Shown in pieces: positions 1-12,392 of a stretch of 64,000 nt of DNA. This DNA is from Oryza sativa Japonica Group (taxonomy: Eukaryota > Streptophyta > Magnoliopsida > Poales > Poaceae), in assembly GCF_034140825.1 (NCBI RefSeq), contig NC_089042.1:26255001-26319000 (forward strand), in the 5' to 3' direction. Under the pieces are notes generated by a model. It was not told the origin of the DNA. It did no database searches and saw nothing but the letters and a program-made list of their open reading frames with translations. Position 1 is the stretch's first letter. Every line of letters starts with the position of its first letter. Both the position numbers and the translations under genes were made by a program.

Positions 1-253
1 TCTGATGAGGTTTGGTTGGTTGGTCGCATGGAGATGGGAGACTGATTATAAGACGAAGCAGGTGATGGATGATGTAGCGAGCAGTGCTGTGCAGAAGAAA
101 ATGTTGGTTTCTGTTTCTGTTCTTTAGCTGTGGCCTGTTCGACGCTTCTGCTTACTCTGTTTCAGGGTTTGAAGTCACAGAGACCATCCAATTGTTAGGG
201 GAAATGTATCATAGACATCACATTTTTTATGAAAACTTGTGAACTTTTTTATA

Positions 254-561
254 CTCCTTACGTTTTTAAATATATGATGTTGTTGACTTTTAAATATAAC
301 ATTTAAACATTCATTATATTTAAAATCCCTCTGTTATTAAATATATGATGCAGTTGACTTTTGAATATAATACTTGAACATTCGTTACATTTAAAATTTT
401 AGTATGAATATATAAAAAAATATAAACCATGCTTAAAGGTTCTTTAATGCTAAAATAGTCCACGACAAAATAAATGATACTTATATAATGGTCCGAATAA
501 AATAAATGGTTAAATGCTATGTCTAAAAGTCAACAACGTTACATATTTAAAATGGAGGGAG
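254..561. mobile_element. Stowaway-like MITE with internal duplication
   Basis: The ends are inverted copies (ctccttacgttttt at left, aaatggagggag at right), flanked by TA on both sides, as expected for Tc1/Mariner-derived Stowaway elements. The left terminal part is present twice in tandem, about 75 bp apart (from 254 and from about 327), each copy containing a 'ttaaatatatgatg' stretch followed by 'gttgactttt'. Confidence 0.7.
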
Positions 562-1173
562 TAGAAGTTTTTGGAAAAAAATATAAAAAAATTTCACACA
601 TGTAGGGGGATATATGCAAGAATTTATTTCAAATTATTTGAGAACTTCTATATCGTGGTTTTCATATTATCCACCTAGCTATGGTTCCCATCGTATATTT
701 ACCCCCACGTTTTGTGTCAAGTGTGTAGACCTAGTTCCTTTACGGTAAAATTGCTTATTTACCGTATCCAGATAATTAATGACAACTAGACTCATGGACA
801 ACATGTCATATTATCACACACACTTATGTGGAAAACAAGAAAAATGCCATCCACTTAATTATGAGGGGCAAATCAAAAGCCAAGATAAAAAGAAAGTCAC
901 CGTAAATTGCCCATCCTCATCTTTTTATTTCTCACGTAATAGAGATGCCAAAACTCATAGACATTAAGCAAGAAAAACTTATAGTACCATATCAAACTGA
1001 ATATAAAAAGACATTTTCAAAGGAACACATCATCTCCTAGCTCGCTATCAAGATTTAAGCCCTGACAGACATAACGATACACTCGTACCTTTGTCAGTAC
1101 AGTAACAAAGAAGCTGCCTCTAGTGTGCAAAAATTTCAACTCTCTTTTCGCACTCATCTCATCTACTACTTTA

Positions 1174-1416
1174 CTCCCTCCGTTCTAAGAAAAAAAACTC
1201 TACTTCTGGAGTTTGAATTTTCTCCTACAAAAAATCAACTTCAACAATCATATCTAACCTCGGTACATAAAACGATAAGTTTTCTCCCTTAAATACCCTT
1301 TACCTATCTATTAACACTACTACTTTTCTAATAATGAGGGGTATTTTGGTTATTTTTATTCTTCACTAGTCTCTTCTTGGGATGCTAGGAATGGTTTTTT
1401 TTTGGAACGGATGGAG
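1174..1416. mobile_element. Stowaway-like MITE
   Basis: Starts ctccctccgttc and ends gaacggatggag, with TA on both sides. The body is AT-rich and non-coding. Confidence 0.75.
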
Positions 1417-1437
1417 TAGCATTATAAAAACATTCTA

Positions 1438-1699
1438 CTCCTTCAGTTTAAATAATATAAGGATTTTTAGGTTATTTAGTAAATGTTAATGTTACATCAA
1501 AAGATTTTTTTTAAAAAAATTGATTGTCAAATTTTGAATTTTGGATGGTGTAGATTTCATTTCGATTCGAAATTTGATTGGCTTTAAAATTATTGAAATG
1601 ATAGAAATCGTGGAAAATCAAGAAAAAAATACTTTTATATTATAGTCTAAAACTTAAATACAAGAAATCCTTATATTTGAAAATGGAATTAAGGAGCAG
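1438..1699. mobile_element. Stowaway-like MITE, diverged
   Basis: Starts ctccttcagtttaaa and ends with a matching inverted end (ggagcag), bordered by TA dinucleotides. The inner inverted repeats pair 'aatataagg' with 'ccttatatt'. The terminal mismatches suggest an older copy. Confidence 0.6.
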
Positions 1700-1898
1700 T
1701 ATCAAAAGCAGTACTTAACACAACCCATTGCCTTTTGCCTAGAGTCCAAGACATTAGACATACATGTCAGAGATCCCCCATTATTTTCTCGAGGAGTACT
1801 GAATTCGTGCAAAGATTTATCACAAGTCAATGAGCCAGCTGCTTTCTGCCGGAAACATGCAACCAAGAAAGGCAACCAAAGAAACCAAACCCTGGTCT

Positions 1899-2036
1899 AT
1901 GTTTAGTTCAGCGCAAAATTTAGATTTTGGTTGAAATTAGAGATGATGTGACTAAAAAGTTGTGTTTGTATGACAGGTTGATGTGATGGAAAAGGACTGA
2001 AGTTTGGATCCAAACTTTGAATCTAAACACAGCCCT
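1899..2036. mobile_element. Short 'tgtttag' MITE, about 135 bp
   Basis: Starts 'tatgtttagttca' and ends 'aatctaaacacag', with internal 'ttggttgaaatta' and 'gatgtgatggaaaa'. These blocks recur in the copies at 56.1, 59.4-59.8 and 60.9 kb. It is a diverged member of the same short element family. Confidence 0.55.
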
Positions 2037-2257
2037 TGCCATCCAGCTACGTTGCGAATATCGGCAGAAGCATCACATGATATGCTCATCTCGACCCAAC
2101 AACAACAATAACCAACAAGAAGAAGCTACTGGCAAGTATGTGTACGTCTCGGTTGAGCTGGAGCATGGAGCAGAGCTTGCACTCAGCTCGTACGATCGAT
2201 CGGTCTCTCGTAATTTTGTCCATGGATGGATCTCGAGAGAGATCGATCACCAGTAGC

Positions 2258-2665
2258 TGCATGTATGTCTGCTAGCTTTGTTGCCTACTCCCTCCTTCCT
2301 TAAATGTTTGACGCCGTTGACTTTATTAAATATATTTGACCGTTCGTCTTATTCAAAGACTTTTGTGAAATATGTAAAACTATATGTATACATAAAAATA
2401 TATTTAACAATAAATCAAATGGTAGGAAAAGAATTAATAATTACTTAATTTTTTTAATAAGACGAACGGTTAAATATTTTTTAAAAAGTCAACGGCATCA
2501 AATATTTTGGGATGGAGGGAGTATATCCCAATTAGGTTCACACTTTTAGAGCAGTACTGATGTTGGCATCAACATCGTCCACTCGAGAATGCCTTTGTCG
2601 GATTCTCGCTGATTGATTAATTCGTGTAAAATTCCTGTATTCTAAAGACGGCCGTAGTATGTGTT
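2258..2665. repeat. Copy A of a local direct duplication
   Basis: The sequence around 'gctagctttgttgccta', then 'aggttcacactt', 'gcctttgtcggattc' and 'gattgattaattc' matches 3205-3345 in order and orientation at moderate identity. Copy A carries a Stowaway-like element at 2288-2521 that copy B lacks. Confidence 0.7.
2288..2521. mobile_element. Stowaway-like MITE (filled site)
   Basis: The 234-bp element starts ctccctccttcc and ends gggatggagggag, with TA on both sides. Inner arms pair 'gacgccgttgactt' with 'aagtcaacggcatc'. The related sequence at 3205-3345 lacks it at the equivalent position, which confirms the ends. Confidence 0.85.
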
Positions 2666-3889
2666 TACAAGGATGCATGCATGTATGTATATTGGGATCA
2701 CCTACTTTTCCGTTGACCAAAAATACATATAAAATTCAGATCATGCCAAGCTAGATTCGTGCAGTTAGTAACATCTCTCCCACCTTAATTGCCTTATTCT
2801 CTCTTTCTCCCCTCATTCCTCACACGACGTGTGATGCTTGACGGAACCCCCGCCTCCCTGCTCTCCGGTACCGGAAGCCACCAGCAAACCCTGCCCGACC
2901 GGCCTCCTCCCTCCTTCCGGTTCCTCCTTGCTATGCCCAAGCAGCAGCAAGGTGTTCCTCTCCTGTCCGTTTTCCTCACCTTTGGTGGTTTGCGCCGCCG
3001 CCTCCTCGACTCTCTAACCATTGTAGATCTAACATCCTCACTGTCGGTCACGCCTACCATCCTCCTACTACCCCATGGCTGTAGCGCCAACGCCGTTGTA
3101 TAACCACTCACCGTCCATGTCTGCCGTCCAAGGACATCCCTATAAAGTTACCCTTACCACCTCCCAAGTCTCAACCCCAACCATACTAATCGATCGATCG
3201 CCATGCGCATGCATATCTCCTAGCCTTGTTGCCTATCCTAATTAAGTTCACACTTCTGATGTTGCCTAAACAATATCCACTCGAAATACATTTGTCGGAT
3301 TCGTATATTGATTAATTCATGTAAAATTCATGCGCTCTAAAGGCGGGCCTCTTTCAGTCTCATGCATTTAAAAGGATATACATGGTTTACTTTATTTGGT
3401 CAAACATCTAAAACTATTACTATCAATAATTGTCAAATATTTAGTATGTAAACATAGTTATCAATTTCTTTATAACTAATTTTATAATATTATAATTTTG
3501 GTAGATACCATATGTCATATCGATCCTAATGAAAATACGCCAAAGACAAGATAAAATTAACAATGTTGTACATTTAAAAACAGAGATGATATATAATGGC
3601 AATTGCATCAAGCTTTATTTGTTTGTGAATTAATCCGGGCGTCGGCGGCTGCTGTCGACGGGCCGGCCGGGTTGGATTGAAAGCGACGACGGCGACGGCA
3701 ACCGGATTGGCCATGGAAATGGATGGATCATGCATGGATGCTCATGCTCCTGCAGGTACAGCAGTAGCAATCCCCAGCATGCAGATGATCCAAAACGGTC
3801 GTCGATCGGTCCATGCACTCAGACGCAGCACACAGCACTGTTGCATGCATCATATTAACAATTGAGCTGGTGAAGAATGAATGGATGAA
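2666..3889. other. Intergenic; copy B of duplication at 3205-3345
   Basis: The open frames at 2789-3111 on both strands are overlapping GC-rich stretches with no recognisable domain, so I do not call them genes. 3205-3345 is the empty-site copy of the 2258-2665 duplication. 3346-3889 has no recognised content apart from short GC-rich runs. Confidence 0.5.
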
Positions 3890-4136
3890 GAGATTTGCTC
3901 ATGTCCAGCAAAAAGTATCTCGAGGTACCGATATCTGACGGTACCAAATCGTTTCCGATCGTTGGACCTAACTGGGTAGGATGTGTATTGTTAGATCCAA
4001 CGATCATATCCTAGGATGTATATTGTTAGATCCAACGATCATATCCTGCCCAGATAGATTCAACAATCGGAAATGATTTGGTACCGTGAGATAGCTATAC
4101 CTCGAGATATTTTTTGTTGGACCGGAGTAAATCTCA
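3890..4136. mobile_element. MITE with long inverted ends and inner tandem copy
   Basis: The left end (gagatttgctc, then agcaaaaagtatctcgaggt) is the inverted counterpart of the right end (acctcgagatatttttt, then ggagtaaatctc). Near the centre a block starting 'taggatgt' followed by 'attgttagatccaacgatc' is present twice in tandem with a 35-bp period, from 3977 and from 4012. I do not assign a superfamily. Confidence 0.65.
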
Positions 4137-4558
4137 TAAATGAATGATATATCGGCTGCTAGATCTGAGAGGGTATGGCCCTCATGCATTTCTCATCACT
4201 CTCTGATCGATGAGATGGTGATGATAATCCATCAAGAATTCAATTGAACCCCATGCATTGCAATTGCCTCATCATCATCTCATATATAGCCATCTTGATC
4301 CCAATGGATGATTGATTGATTGTTTGATCCCAACAGAATCTGGTCCTATCTGGAACACAACATTTTTTCTGTTTTGCTAGCTAGCCCATCTGTAGGGAAC
4401 TAAGGATTGAACTGTTTCGTGTGAAAATCATTTAAACCATCGGAAACGACCAAATAGGATTCACCACATATATTTTTTTCGCTGCATAGGATTTTCCTAA
4501 GGCTCACCAAATTATTGTGAACCGTCCATTGCACACACTGATCCAAACTAGACTTACA

Positions 4559-4790
4559 GGCTCCATTCGTTCGTTCTGCTTCCCAACACGAATAGTGCGC
4601 ACGGAAAACATAGCGGTTTATTAATACATAATTAATTAATATTAGCTTTTTTAAAAAAATAGATCAACACGATTTTTTAAGCAACTTTTGTATATAAACT
4701 TTTTATAAAAAAACACATCATTTAGCAGTTTGAAAAACGTGCGTGCGGAAAAGTAGATGGGAGAGTTGGAAACTGGCTGAACGAACGCAG
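4559..4790. mobile_element. MITE of the 'aaactgctaaa' group
   Basis: Starts 'ggctccattcgttcgttctg' and ends 'ggctgaacgaacgcag', which are inverted copies. The core has 'aatacataattaattaatat' and 'gcggaaaa' blocks shared with the elements near 20.4, 41.0, 50.5 and 59.1 kb. The family name is not known to me. Confidence 0.6.
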
Positions 4791-7375
4791 TACCCAGAAA
4801 TCCAACATAGAAATTTCAGCAATGGCGGCTTGGAGAGATTCAGACTAGTCCAGAAATCCAGTTGCTGCAAGTCTAAACGGTAATTAATAATCACAAGACT
4901 GGACCAGTGAAGAAATTAAATTGATTACAGGAAAAAGGCCAGCTGAGGATAATTCGGAAGAACCCGGATGAAGTGGCTGCAATCAGGGCATGCATTAGGG
5001 GATCGAGCTGAGCTAGCACCAATCCCCATCGTGGCCATGCTTGATGTGTCCAACCACGCAAAAGGATCGGAAAAGAGAAGAAAACGAAGGGGAAAAAACT
5101 CAAAAAGAGAGGAAAAAAAACCCAAAAAAACCGGATGGATCGAAGGTATAATCATTGTGAGTTGCAATGATCGACTGCGAATTTGGCTGTTAGGTTGGCC
5201 GTCGCCATCGAACCGATTCGATCGGTTCTTCTTCCCTGCTGATGACAGCATGCGATGCATCTAACTAACTAATTGTCTTCCTCTTCTACTCTGTGCCCAA
5301 AGTAAGACAATATTTTGGTGGAATCCTGAGATGCCACAGCTAGCTAATTCTCATTTGGAAGGTTCTTTGCTAGCTACACTCTTTGCAAAGCCATGAATTT
5401 TTTGTCTTAGCGCGCGCAGATCACTATAAACAGTCACTGACAGATAGGTCCAGATATTGAAGTATTACTTTAAGATGATCCGGAGTTGAGAGTGATATGT
5501 ATGTGTGATTTAAAGGGATTGTTATGCTAAAATATCAGCTCTTTAAGTGCTATTGTATATATGGTCCACAAGGGGCATTGATGCCATGTTAAAGAGTTAA
5601 AAGGGCAGTGGGGTAGCCAATTGGCAGCTTATCTACTGGCAGCATAATTAAGCTTGCATTAACCTGGCCTGTGGGGCTAGTGCCAACTATAGTTCCTGTG
5701 ATGCCATGGCCCATGGACCAAGTGCGGACGCCATGGGAGATCAAGTGACCTACCAAGATGATGATGCCCTTATCCACTAGTGCTAGCTAGGGATGTATGG
5801 CTTCCCTATTGCTCTTGTAAAAATGGTATTCGGATCCGGTGCAGTTGGTAGTGTCGATGCAACTTATGCAGTCCACTGCTAGCTGTTAGATCCGAAACCG
5901 AGGATCAAGATGCATCTGAGTACTGTAGATCACTATTGCAAGAATTGTTGAGCACTTATAAATCGATATGTAGCTAATGATATGGTTCGTTCATCAAGAA
6001 AATGGAGGGCTGCCATTGCGTGCAGTAGCTTAACTTGTAGTTGCTATTCAAACTGCAGGTGATCCCAATCCGAAAAATGGGAGTCAGGACCAATATATAT
6101 GTTATTTTGGTGAACCTCTATTATTATTATTATTATTTTTTCCCTTTTTTTTGTGTGTGTTTGAGTTCAGTGGATCATTTTGGTGATGATGCCCTTATCC
6201 GCTAGGATTGGGGTTGAGTGTTGTCTCTATTGATCACACAAAAATGGGAGCAAAATGACTCTTTTTTTAATTGATATTATTGTGTGTTTGAGTCGAATGG
6301 ATTGGAATCATGTCGATATCTATTTAAGGTAGTTGTTCACTCTGTACGTAATTTATATATAGTTATGTGGTTCAAAGTTTCAAGATCTATGATCATTCAT
6401 GCCTGATAGGTGTCCTGTCTCCCATGTCTTTGGGGTGCTGAGAGTGCCCCTTAGCTTCCCCACGAGGGTTATGCATGGGTCGGTCTTCTCTCCTTTTTCT
6501 TTTTGTTAATGATGCTATGATTACCATCATTATGATCTATGTTGTCTGAATCATAGTTGTGTCCTTTTTCTGGCCTTGAAAATTCATACTACTCCCTAAT
6601 ATAATGTATGATGCGCATGCGAGACATTAGCAAGACTTCAGTTATTTGATTCTTTTTCTTTTACATTTTGTTTTGTTATATCAAATGTGTGAATTGAAGC
6701 CACAAAACTTCATGTCCACATTCATGGTTCAATCAATTAGGCACGTAAAAACGACATCCATGCATACCAAAAATTTGTTCCGTAAAAATAACTTAGCATA
6801 TATCCAAAATGACTTGTATTTTGTTACCAGATTATGCGTCCTCATCCTTTGGAAGAACCGCTTCAAAATAACCGGCCCTAAAGTTTTCAGCCTTAGGACG
6901 TCTTTAAGACCGAGACACACAATGGCTATAAGATGGAAACACACAAGCATACGTTTTCTTTTTACTTATACCAAATGCTATCATGTTTATGTCCATTCTT
7001 GACATTAAGCTAGGGCCCACCAAGAAAAAAGAATTGATATTCATCATATTAGCATGAAGATTCAATACCAACATCCATAAACATATTCTCTTGTGAGTCC
7101 GTCTTCCAAGGCATAAAATTGAATTACAAATATTAAATTTTGGAAAAGGCTACACATACAAACTTTTTCTTTCTAAATTCTTACTAACACTGATGTGTCA
7201 TGCTATGAGTGCATCTAGATTTTTTATAACTTCTATCTACTTAAATCAAATGGTTGAGATGATTGTTAGCAAAAGTTTAGTAAGAAAAATTTAGTATATG
7301 TAGTAGTGCTCTTAAATTTTTGCTTAAGGTTATCTTTACATGTATATTGGAGAGTCCCAGCATGATATTGAATTA
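4791..7375. other. Intergenic, no gene recognised
   Basis: Open frames at 4891-5264 lie in a purine-rich/pyrimidine-rich tract and overlap on both strands without domain content. The block 'gatgatgcccttatcc' occurs twice, near 5758 and 6186, followed by partly similar sequence, so a weak local duplication is likely. A frame at 6646-7002 has no recognisable domain. Nothing here supports a gene. Confidence 0.5.
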
Positions 7376-7583
7376 GGCCCCGTTCAATTCAACTTATCAG
7401 CTGATTAGTTGATAAGTTGATACAAAGATTACTTAAATATTAAAATAAAGTTAACAAATGCTTATAAGATAAAATAAAAGCATGTTAAAATCGTACTATT
7501 TAGAAACGTGACAAGTATAATCCATACCTCCATTAGCTTAAAAAAACAGTGCCTTAAAAATTACAGCGTGAATTGAACAAGAC
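7376..7583. mobile_element. MITE with 'gttcaattcaac' ends
   Basis: Begins 'ggccccgttcaattcaac' and ends 'gcgtgaattgaac', with AT-rich inner sequence and internal 'cagctgattagttgataagt'. Inverted ends and size fit a non-autonomous DNA element. Confidence 0.55.
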
Positions 7584-8726
7584 ATTGAAAATCAGTGGGC
7601 TATGCGCTACCGTTAGACTTGTCTACCGGAGATATATGCAACCATATGCATATGCCCACAATATTGCAGTGGGCGCACACTTGTACAAACACAATTGGCG
7701 ATCGATTGACACACACCACTCTAGCTTGCAATTAGCATGCATGCATTTGACACATCCCCCACGCATGTCTCAAGGAACAACCTACCACTACTCTACCTAG
7801 CTAGCTTGTACTTGTGCTATACTCCATTATTATTATTACTACCGTCTAATGCGCTAAGGATGAGAAGATATAATAACTGAATTTGAAAGTGATGCATCAT
7901 GTTAAATTCTCTGGTATGGTGTCTCAGTCCATTGCACCACATTTCTTCCCCTACCTTGGTGTCACAATTTTACCTCTAGCTAGGTAGGTAGGGGCACTCC
8001 TATATACAGAGCTTGGGACCATGACCATCTTCAAGGAACCCCCGCCCATTGGATCGCAAACGTGGCACAGGGATGACATATTCAAAAGGTTGTTATTGTA
8101 TACTCCATTCGTCTCAAAATAAATTGGCTTTTAAAGTTTAAAATTTGTTTTAAAACAAATTGAACCATAAATCAAGAAGTTCTATGTATCTCTACCGATC
8201 CACCAAACTACATTTTCTATTAATGAAATGTGCTTTAATCTTTTTTACTTCTAGAGCCTTATTAGGCTGCGAGGAATCTATATATATTTCAGAACGGACA
8301 TAATAAATACGCACATAGAACATGTGTTTAGTCGTGAGCCACACTTTCACATCTTCTTTTTGGTCATTGTGCCATTTGTGAGACTAGTAGTGGGGCAAAG
8401 CTAAGCTAGGGTTAGGTAGAGAGGGGCGTATACGTGCGTGCATGCATATGAGCATGAGCTAATTAACTCTCCTCGATCATTTGCTTAATTTCGGTGTTGT
8501 ATGCATGTAATGGTCCATATCGACAATCCGGCCGGTTCAGTACTATGTCATGTGTGTCCAGGCCAAGGAAATATTTTTACAGAAAAGATAGCAACATTGC
8601 TAGCATCGCGTGCGACTACGTACGCTTGACTCGTCTGCAGGTACATGTACGTTTGGTTGGTTGGTTGGTTGATGCGGCCACGCGCATGTGAGATCCCTCC
8701 CCCTCTCCATGTACACTTGTTTGATA
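7584..8726. other. Intergenic; degraded Stowaway-like element near 8103-8305
   Basis: 'tactccattcgtctcaaaat' at 8101 resembles a Stowaway left end, and 'cagaacggacataat' near 8291 a worn right end. The remainder has no coding evidence; frames near 7573 and 8494 are short and featureless. Confidence 0.45.
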
Positions 8727-8935
8727 CTACCTCCATATTTTAATGTTTTATAATTCGTCTTATTTAAAAAAATTATATAATTATTATTTATTTTATCATG
8801 ACTTGATTCATCATCAAATATTCTTTAAGCATGACATAAATATTTTCATATTTGCATAAAAATTTTAAATAAAACAAATGGTCAAACACGTTGGTTGAAA
8901 AGTCAACGGCGTCAAACATTAAAATACGGAGGGAG
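8727..8935. mobile_element. Stowaway-like MITE
   Basis: Left 'ctacctccatattttaatg' and right 'cattaaaatacggagggag' are inverted copies flanked by TA. It has the same inner 'gtcaacggcgtcaaa' arm as the elements at 2.3, 60.4 and 60.7 kb. Confidence 0.75.
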
Positions 8936-8946
8936 TATTATTACTA

Positions 8947-9202
8947 TTCCCTCCATCCTAAAATATAAACATTTTAGCATAGTGACAAGTTAAATATTTT
9001 TAACTTTGATTATTAATAGAAAAAAATAAAAAAGATTAATCACGTAAAATTGATGTTACTAGATTTGTTATTAAACAAACTATCATAATATGCAACCCAT
9101 TTTATTTAAAACATCTTATTTTTATAGATATTGTTGGTCAAAGTAGTATCTCGGAGACCATGTCAGGGTCTAAAAAAAGCTTATATTTTGAGATGGATGG
9201 AG
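8947..9202. mobile_element. Stowaway-like MITE
   Basis: Left 'ttccctccatcctaaaatat' and right 'atattttgagatggatggag' are inverted copies flanked by TA. It lies about 10 bp from the preceding element, so the two are adjacent insertions. After it, 9203-9858 is AT-rich with a repeated 'gcaccaggacatat' (near 9461 and 9520) and no gene. Confidence 0.7.
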
Positions 9203-9858
9203 TACTTTATATCAGCTTTGATCCTGCTAGGGAAAGATACATTATTTCCGGTTGACAACCCATTTTAAGCCCATTTGTATAATCGAGACGTATAATCTCG
9301 AACTAAAAATAGGTATTTTTAGTCTAGGTTAAAATAACCGGGACTAAAAATCATCTTTGAGTACTGGTACTAAAGATTTCTTTTTCACTGCATTTTTTTA
9401 TGACCACTCTTTTTTTAAAGAAAAGTTTATGTGTAATTAAAAAAAGAGTAAATTGTAATTTGCACCAGGACATATAATTTACGCTAGGTTGAACATGTAC
9501 TTTCACTTTTCATTTTGCACCAGGACATATTGAAATAGGTTTCGCTTTATACCAAGTTACTTCATAATTAATTAAAATCGAAGGGAGATCTTATAAAATA
9601 TGATTAGAATTCTATAAATATTCTTGAAACTAGCTACACAGTTATTAAAAAAATAAAATTAAATGGAGGAAAATTACAATTGGATGAGAAATGTAGATAG
9701 CCCGTAACATTGAATGGTGTAGAGTTACAATTGATTAGAAAGAGATCGTTAGTGAATAAGTTAATTATATTTTAAAATAAATTTTAAAAACTAAAAATTG
9801 TTATAGAGGGGAGAACTTAGATAGATCTGCTCAGCTGTGACGCCAGGGTGGTCGTCAT

Positions 9859-11254
9859 CTATCCGATCTTGACGTAGGTGCCAACCGCGTCGAGACGGCG
9901 ACTGGAGCGCGCGTGGAAGCCGAGGATCTTGCCGCCGCCGCCGCCGCCGGCCGGGAGGTCGAACGCGACGCCGTCCTCATGGCCGAACGGGCCGTACGCC
10001 CGCATGTTGCTGACGAAGGTGAGCGACCTGACGACGAGGTCGCCGTCTAGTCGGCCGTAGTGCCCCGCCACGCTCGTCAAGTACTCGCCCGGCTGCAAGC
10101 TTATCTGGGGAGAAAAATGAAAAACAGAGAGAAAGTTTCATCACGAATTTGAGTGAGATCAGATTGTTTCGAAATACAACATCAAACTCTTCAAATTTTG
10201 AGTATCAGTGTCGGCAACTATTCTAATTAGTAATTAACATAGTGGCTCGTATAGACATATATTAGTATTGACATTAGTGATCAAGATTACATGAGAAAAA
10301 TGTGTCAACGTCTCAAAGACTGGAGTACTTGTTTATTGTTACCAAAACACTAAACCACAATTTATAGGTGTTAAGTGAGTATCCAGCTAGTAAGAATATG
10401 AAAAATGCTTATAGTTTCGAAACTAAAATAAAGTTTTAAACTATTTTGGTAGCTAAAGATTCTCGGATTAATTAGATGCAGCTACCAAAAGAACTACAAA
10501 AAGAGAGTTAATTATCATCCGGATACAACAATGTCCTCCTTCCATATTCTAGCACTACAACGGAACGGTGGTAATTAAGAATTTAGGGCTCTGTTTCAGG
10601 TTCGTTTTAACTTTGGTCAAAATCAAACGGTTTCGATCAATTTGAAAATTTATAGATAAATATAGTAATATTTATAATATTAAAATTAGATTTATCAAAT
10701 CAATAATTGAATATATTTTCATAATAAATTTGTCTTGCATTGAAAATGTTACTAATTTTTTCTACAAACTTAGACAAACTTAAAACAGTTTGACTTTGAC
10801 AAACGTTTTATAACCTGAAACAGGGGTAATTAACAACGAAATTATAGTACAATTAAGATTGTGTATACCTCCTCCATTCTATAAAAAATAAACTTCTAGC
10901 TTTCACATTCATAGTCCAAAGTTCCGCGATTTTTTTAAGGATAAATGAAGTAGAGTAATGTAGTACCTCGGAAAGTGTGCCACCAGGGCCGCCCCACAGG
11001 TCGGTCCACTCCTCGTGGCCGTTGCGCTCGTACAGGACGGACATGGCGTCCACGGCGGCGCCGTGCCGGACGGCCACCCTCACCACGCGACCCACGCCGC
11101 GCATGTCCATGTCCCTCGCACCGCCACCGTCGCCGCCGCACGGCCCCATCCTCACCACCACCGCCGACGACGACGCGCCACCCCCACCCTTCTGCATCTG
11201 ATCAATCCGTCGGTCACCGGAGCTGGAGACGACGATGCATGCAATGTTTCGCAT
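9859..11254 (-). CDS. Jacalin-type lectin domain protein
   Basis: Predicted carbohydrate-binding protein with one jacalin-like beta-prism domain. Two exons on the minus strand: 11254-10967 and 10104-9859, with a GT-AG intron of 862 bp in phase 0. The joined product is 177 residues from the first ATG. The in-frame ATG at 11197 gives 158 residues and a more usual domain start, so the true start is open. Recognisable parts are GPCGGDGG near the N-terminus, a GGPGG turn followed by TLSE at the exon join, then EYLTSVAGHYG, and the C-terminal LDAVGTYV. The binding loop reads HARSSRRLD where many relatives have a glycine-rich GRSG form, so sugar binding is not assured. Low-complexity glycine and proline codons are common, as in GC-rich grass exons. 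Family assignment is firm; specificity cannot be told. Confidence 0.85.
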
Positions 11255-11422
11255 CCTGCATGATCGAACGAAGATCAGTATGTATACACACAGGAGAGCC
11301 AGACATGCGATGGAGTTCGTGGAATCATAGAAGAAGTCAACTAGGGTTCGTGCTTGGCACTACTTGTACCATTTCGTATGCACGTTTGTTTGTTTGTTTG
11401 TTTGTTAATTGTGTTTGCATTT

Positions 11423-11434
11423 TGTATATATAGG
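11423..11434 (-). promoter_or_regulatory. TATA box of the lectin gene
   Basis: Reads cctatatatac on the minus strand, about 170 bp upstream of the first lectin ATG. A run of 'tttg' units at about 11385-11406 lies between it and the start. Several GCCCA motifs occur further up at 11757-11860. Confidence 0.5.
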
Positions 11435-12392
11435 TATGTGTTGGGAGGAGGAAGGACAGGACAGGACAGGCAATGCCATCTTGTTGACAGGCTAGCTGTC
11501 CAACCATTTTCTTATCCATTTCTTGAATTTATCCATCTCACGTTTAATCACTCCCTTTGTTCTATATTTTACATGCGTTTTAATCAGACATTTATAGTGA
11601 ACTTTTAAATAATTTGAATGGTCAAACGCAATAAAACTCTACAACTCATATATATTTCCAAATGAAAGTAATATTATTGGTCCTATAGCTCTCCAATGCA
11701 ATTAAGGAGTGATTAAAATGTTGATTATGACGAATACTCTGCTTTGTGCTCCAATCGGCCCACCCTGGTATATGCCCCAAGCCCGCAACACAACAACAAC
11801 AGTCCATCCTTTCCAGGCCCGTGAATCGACGGCCCACGCATTTTTCAGCCCATTTGCTCCAATCCTAGAAATAAAAACAAAACTGAAAATTTCCCCCCAA
11901 ACAAATACTGAAGACTCATACACACCAGTTTATTTTATCTACTCGTATATACGGCACTACACACATACAATCGCAAGTACGGTCTTTTTAACATACGTAA
12001 AAAAAAGTTAGGAATAAGTTAATCCATGAACTACACAAAATTCATAGAAAAAACTGACTCAACACAAGAGGTGTCCTGTATCCACCGATTTCAAGTATGA
12101 ACAGTGAAATATAGTTGTGAGGGAAGATACAAAAGGCTAGCACACTTTTGCAAGAAATTGACAAAGTTGGGGATCATGAATTTTTCAGGTAACAGCACAA
12201 AGCAGTCCTCTCAACTATTCATTACCAGCAACTATTCTTCTCTCACTTTGTATCTCAGTGTCACAGTGTGTACCAGAGTAACCAAACCAAAAAACAATTT
12301 GGATTACAAGTTTACAGATAATAATAATAATATTAATGAACAAAAAACCTTCATATCACAGTGAATCCAATAATAATAATGTACTAAAACCC
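11435..12392. other. Upstream of lectin and 3' region of Rab gene
   Basis: 11545-11710 looks like a worn Stowaway-type remnant (actccctttgttctat at left). 11757-11860 has clustered GCCCA motifs, as in plant promoters. 12000-12392 is AT-rich and probably includes the 3' UTR of the Rab gene. No gene is supported here. Confidence 0.45.

Larger units (their letters stand above)
1..2287. other. Intergenic, AT-rich, small repeats only
   Basis: No coding region is supported here. Open frames are short, without recognisable domains or splice context. The stretch holds three Stowaway-like elements and one short 'tgtttag'-ended element, listed separately. The rest, including 564-1173, shows nothing I recognise. 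Confidence 0.6.

Noticed and set aside
2789-3111. Overlapping frames of about 105 codons on both strands
   Set aside because: No recognisable motif, mutually antisense, inside an otherwise non-coding region.
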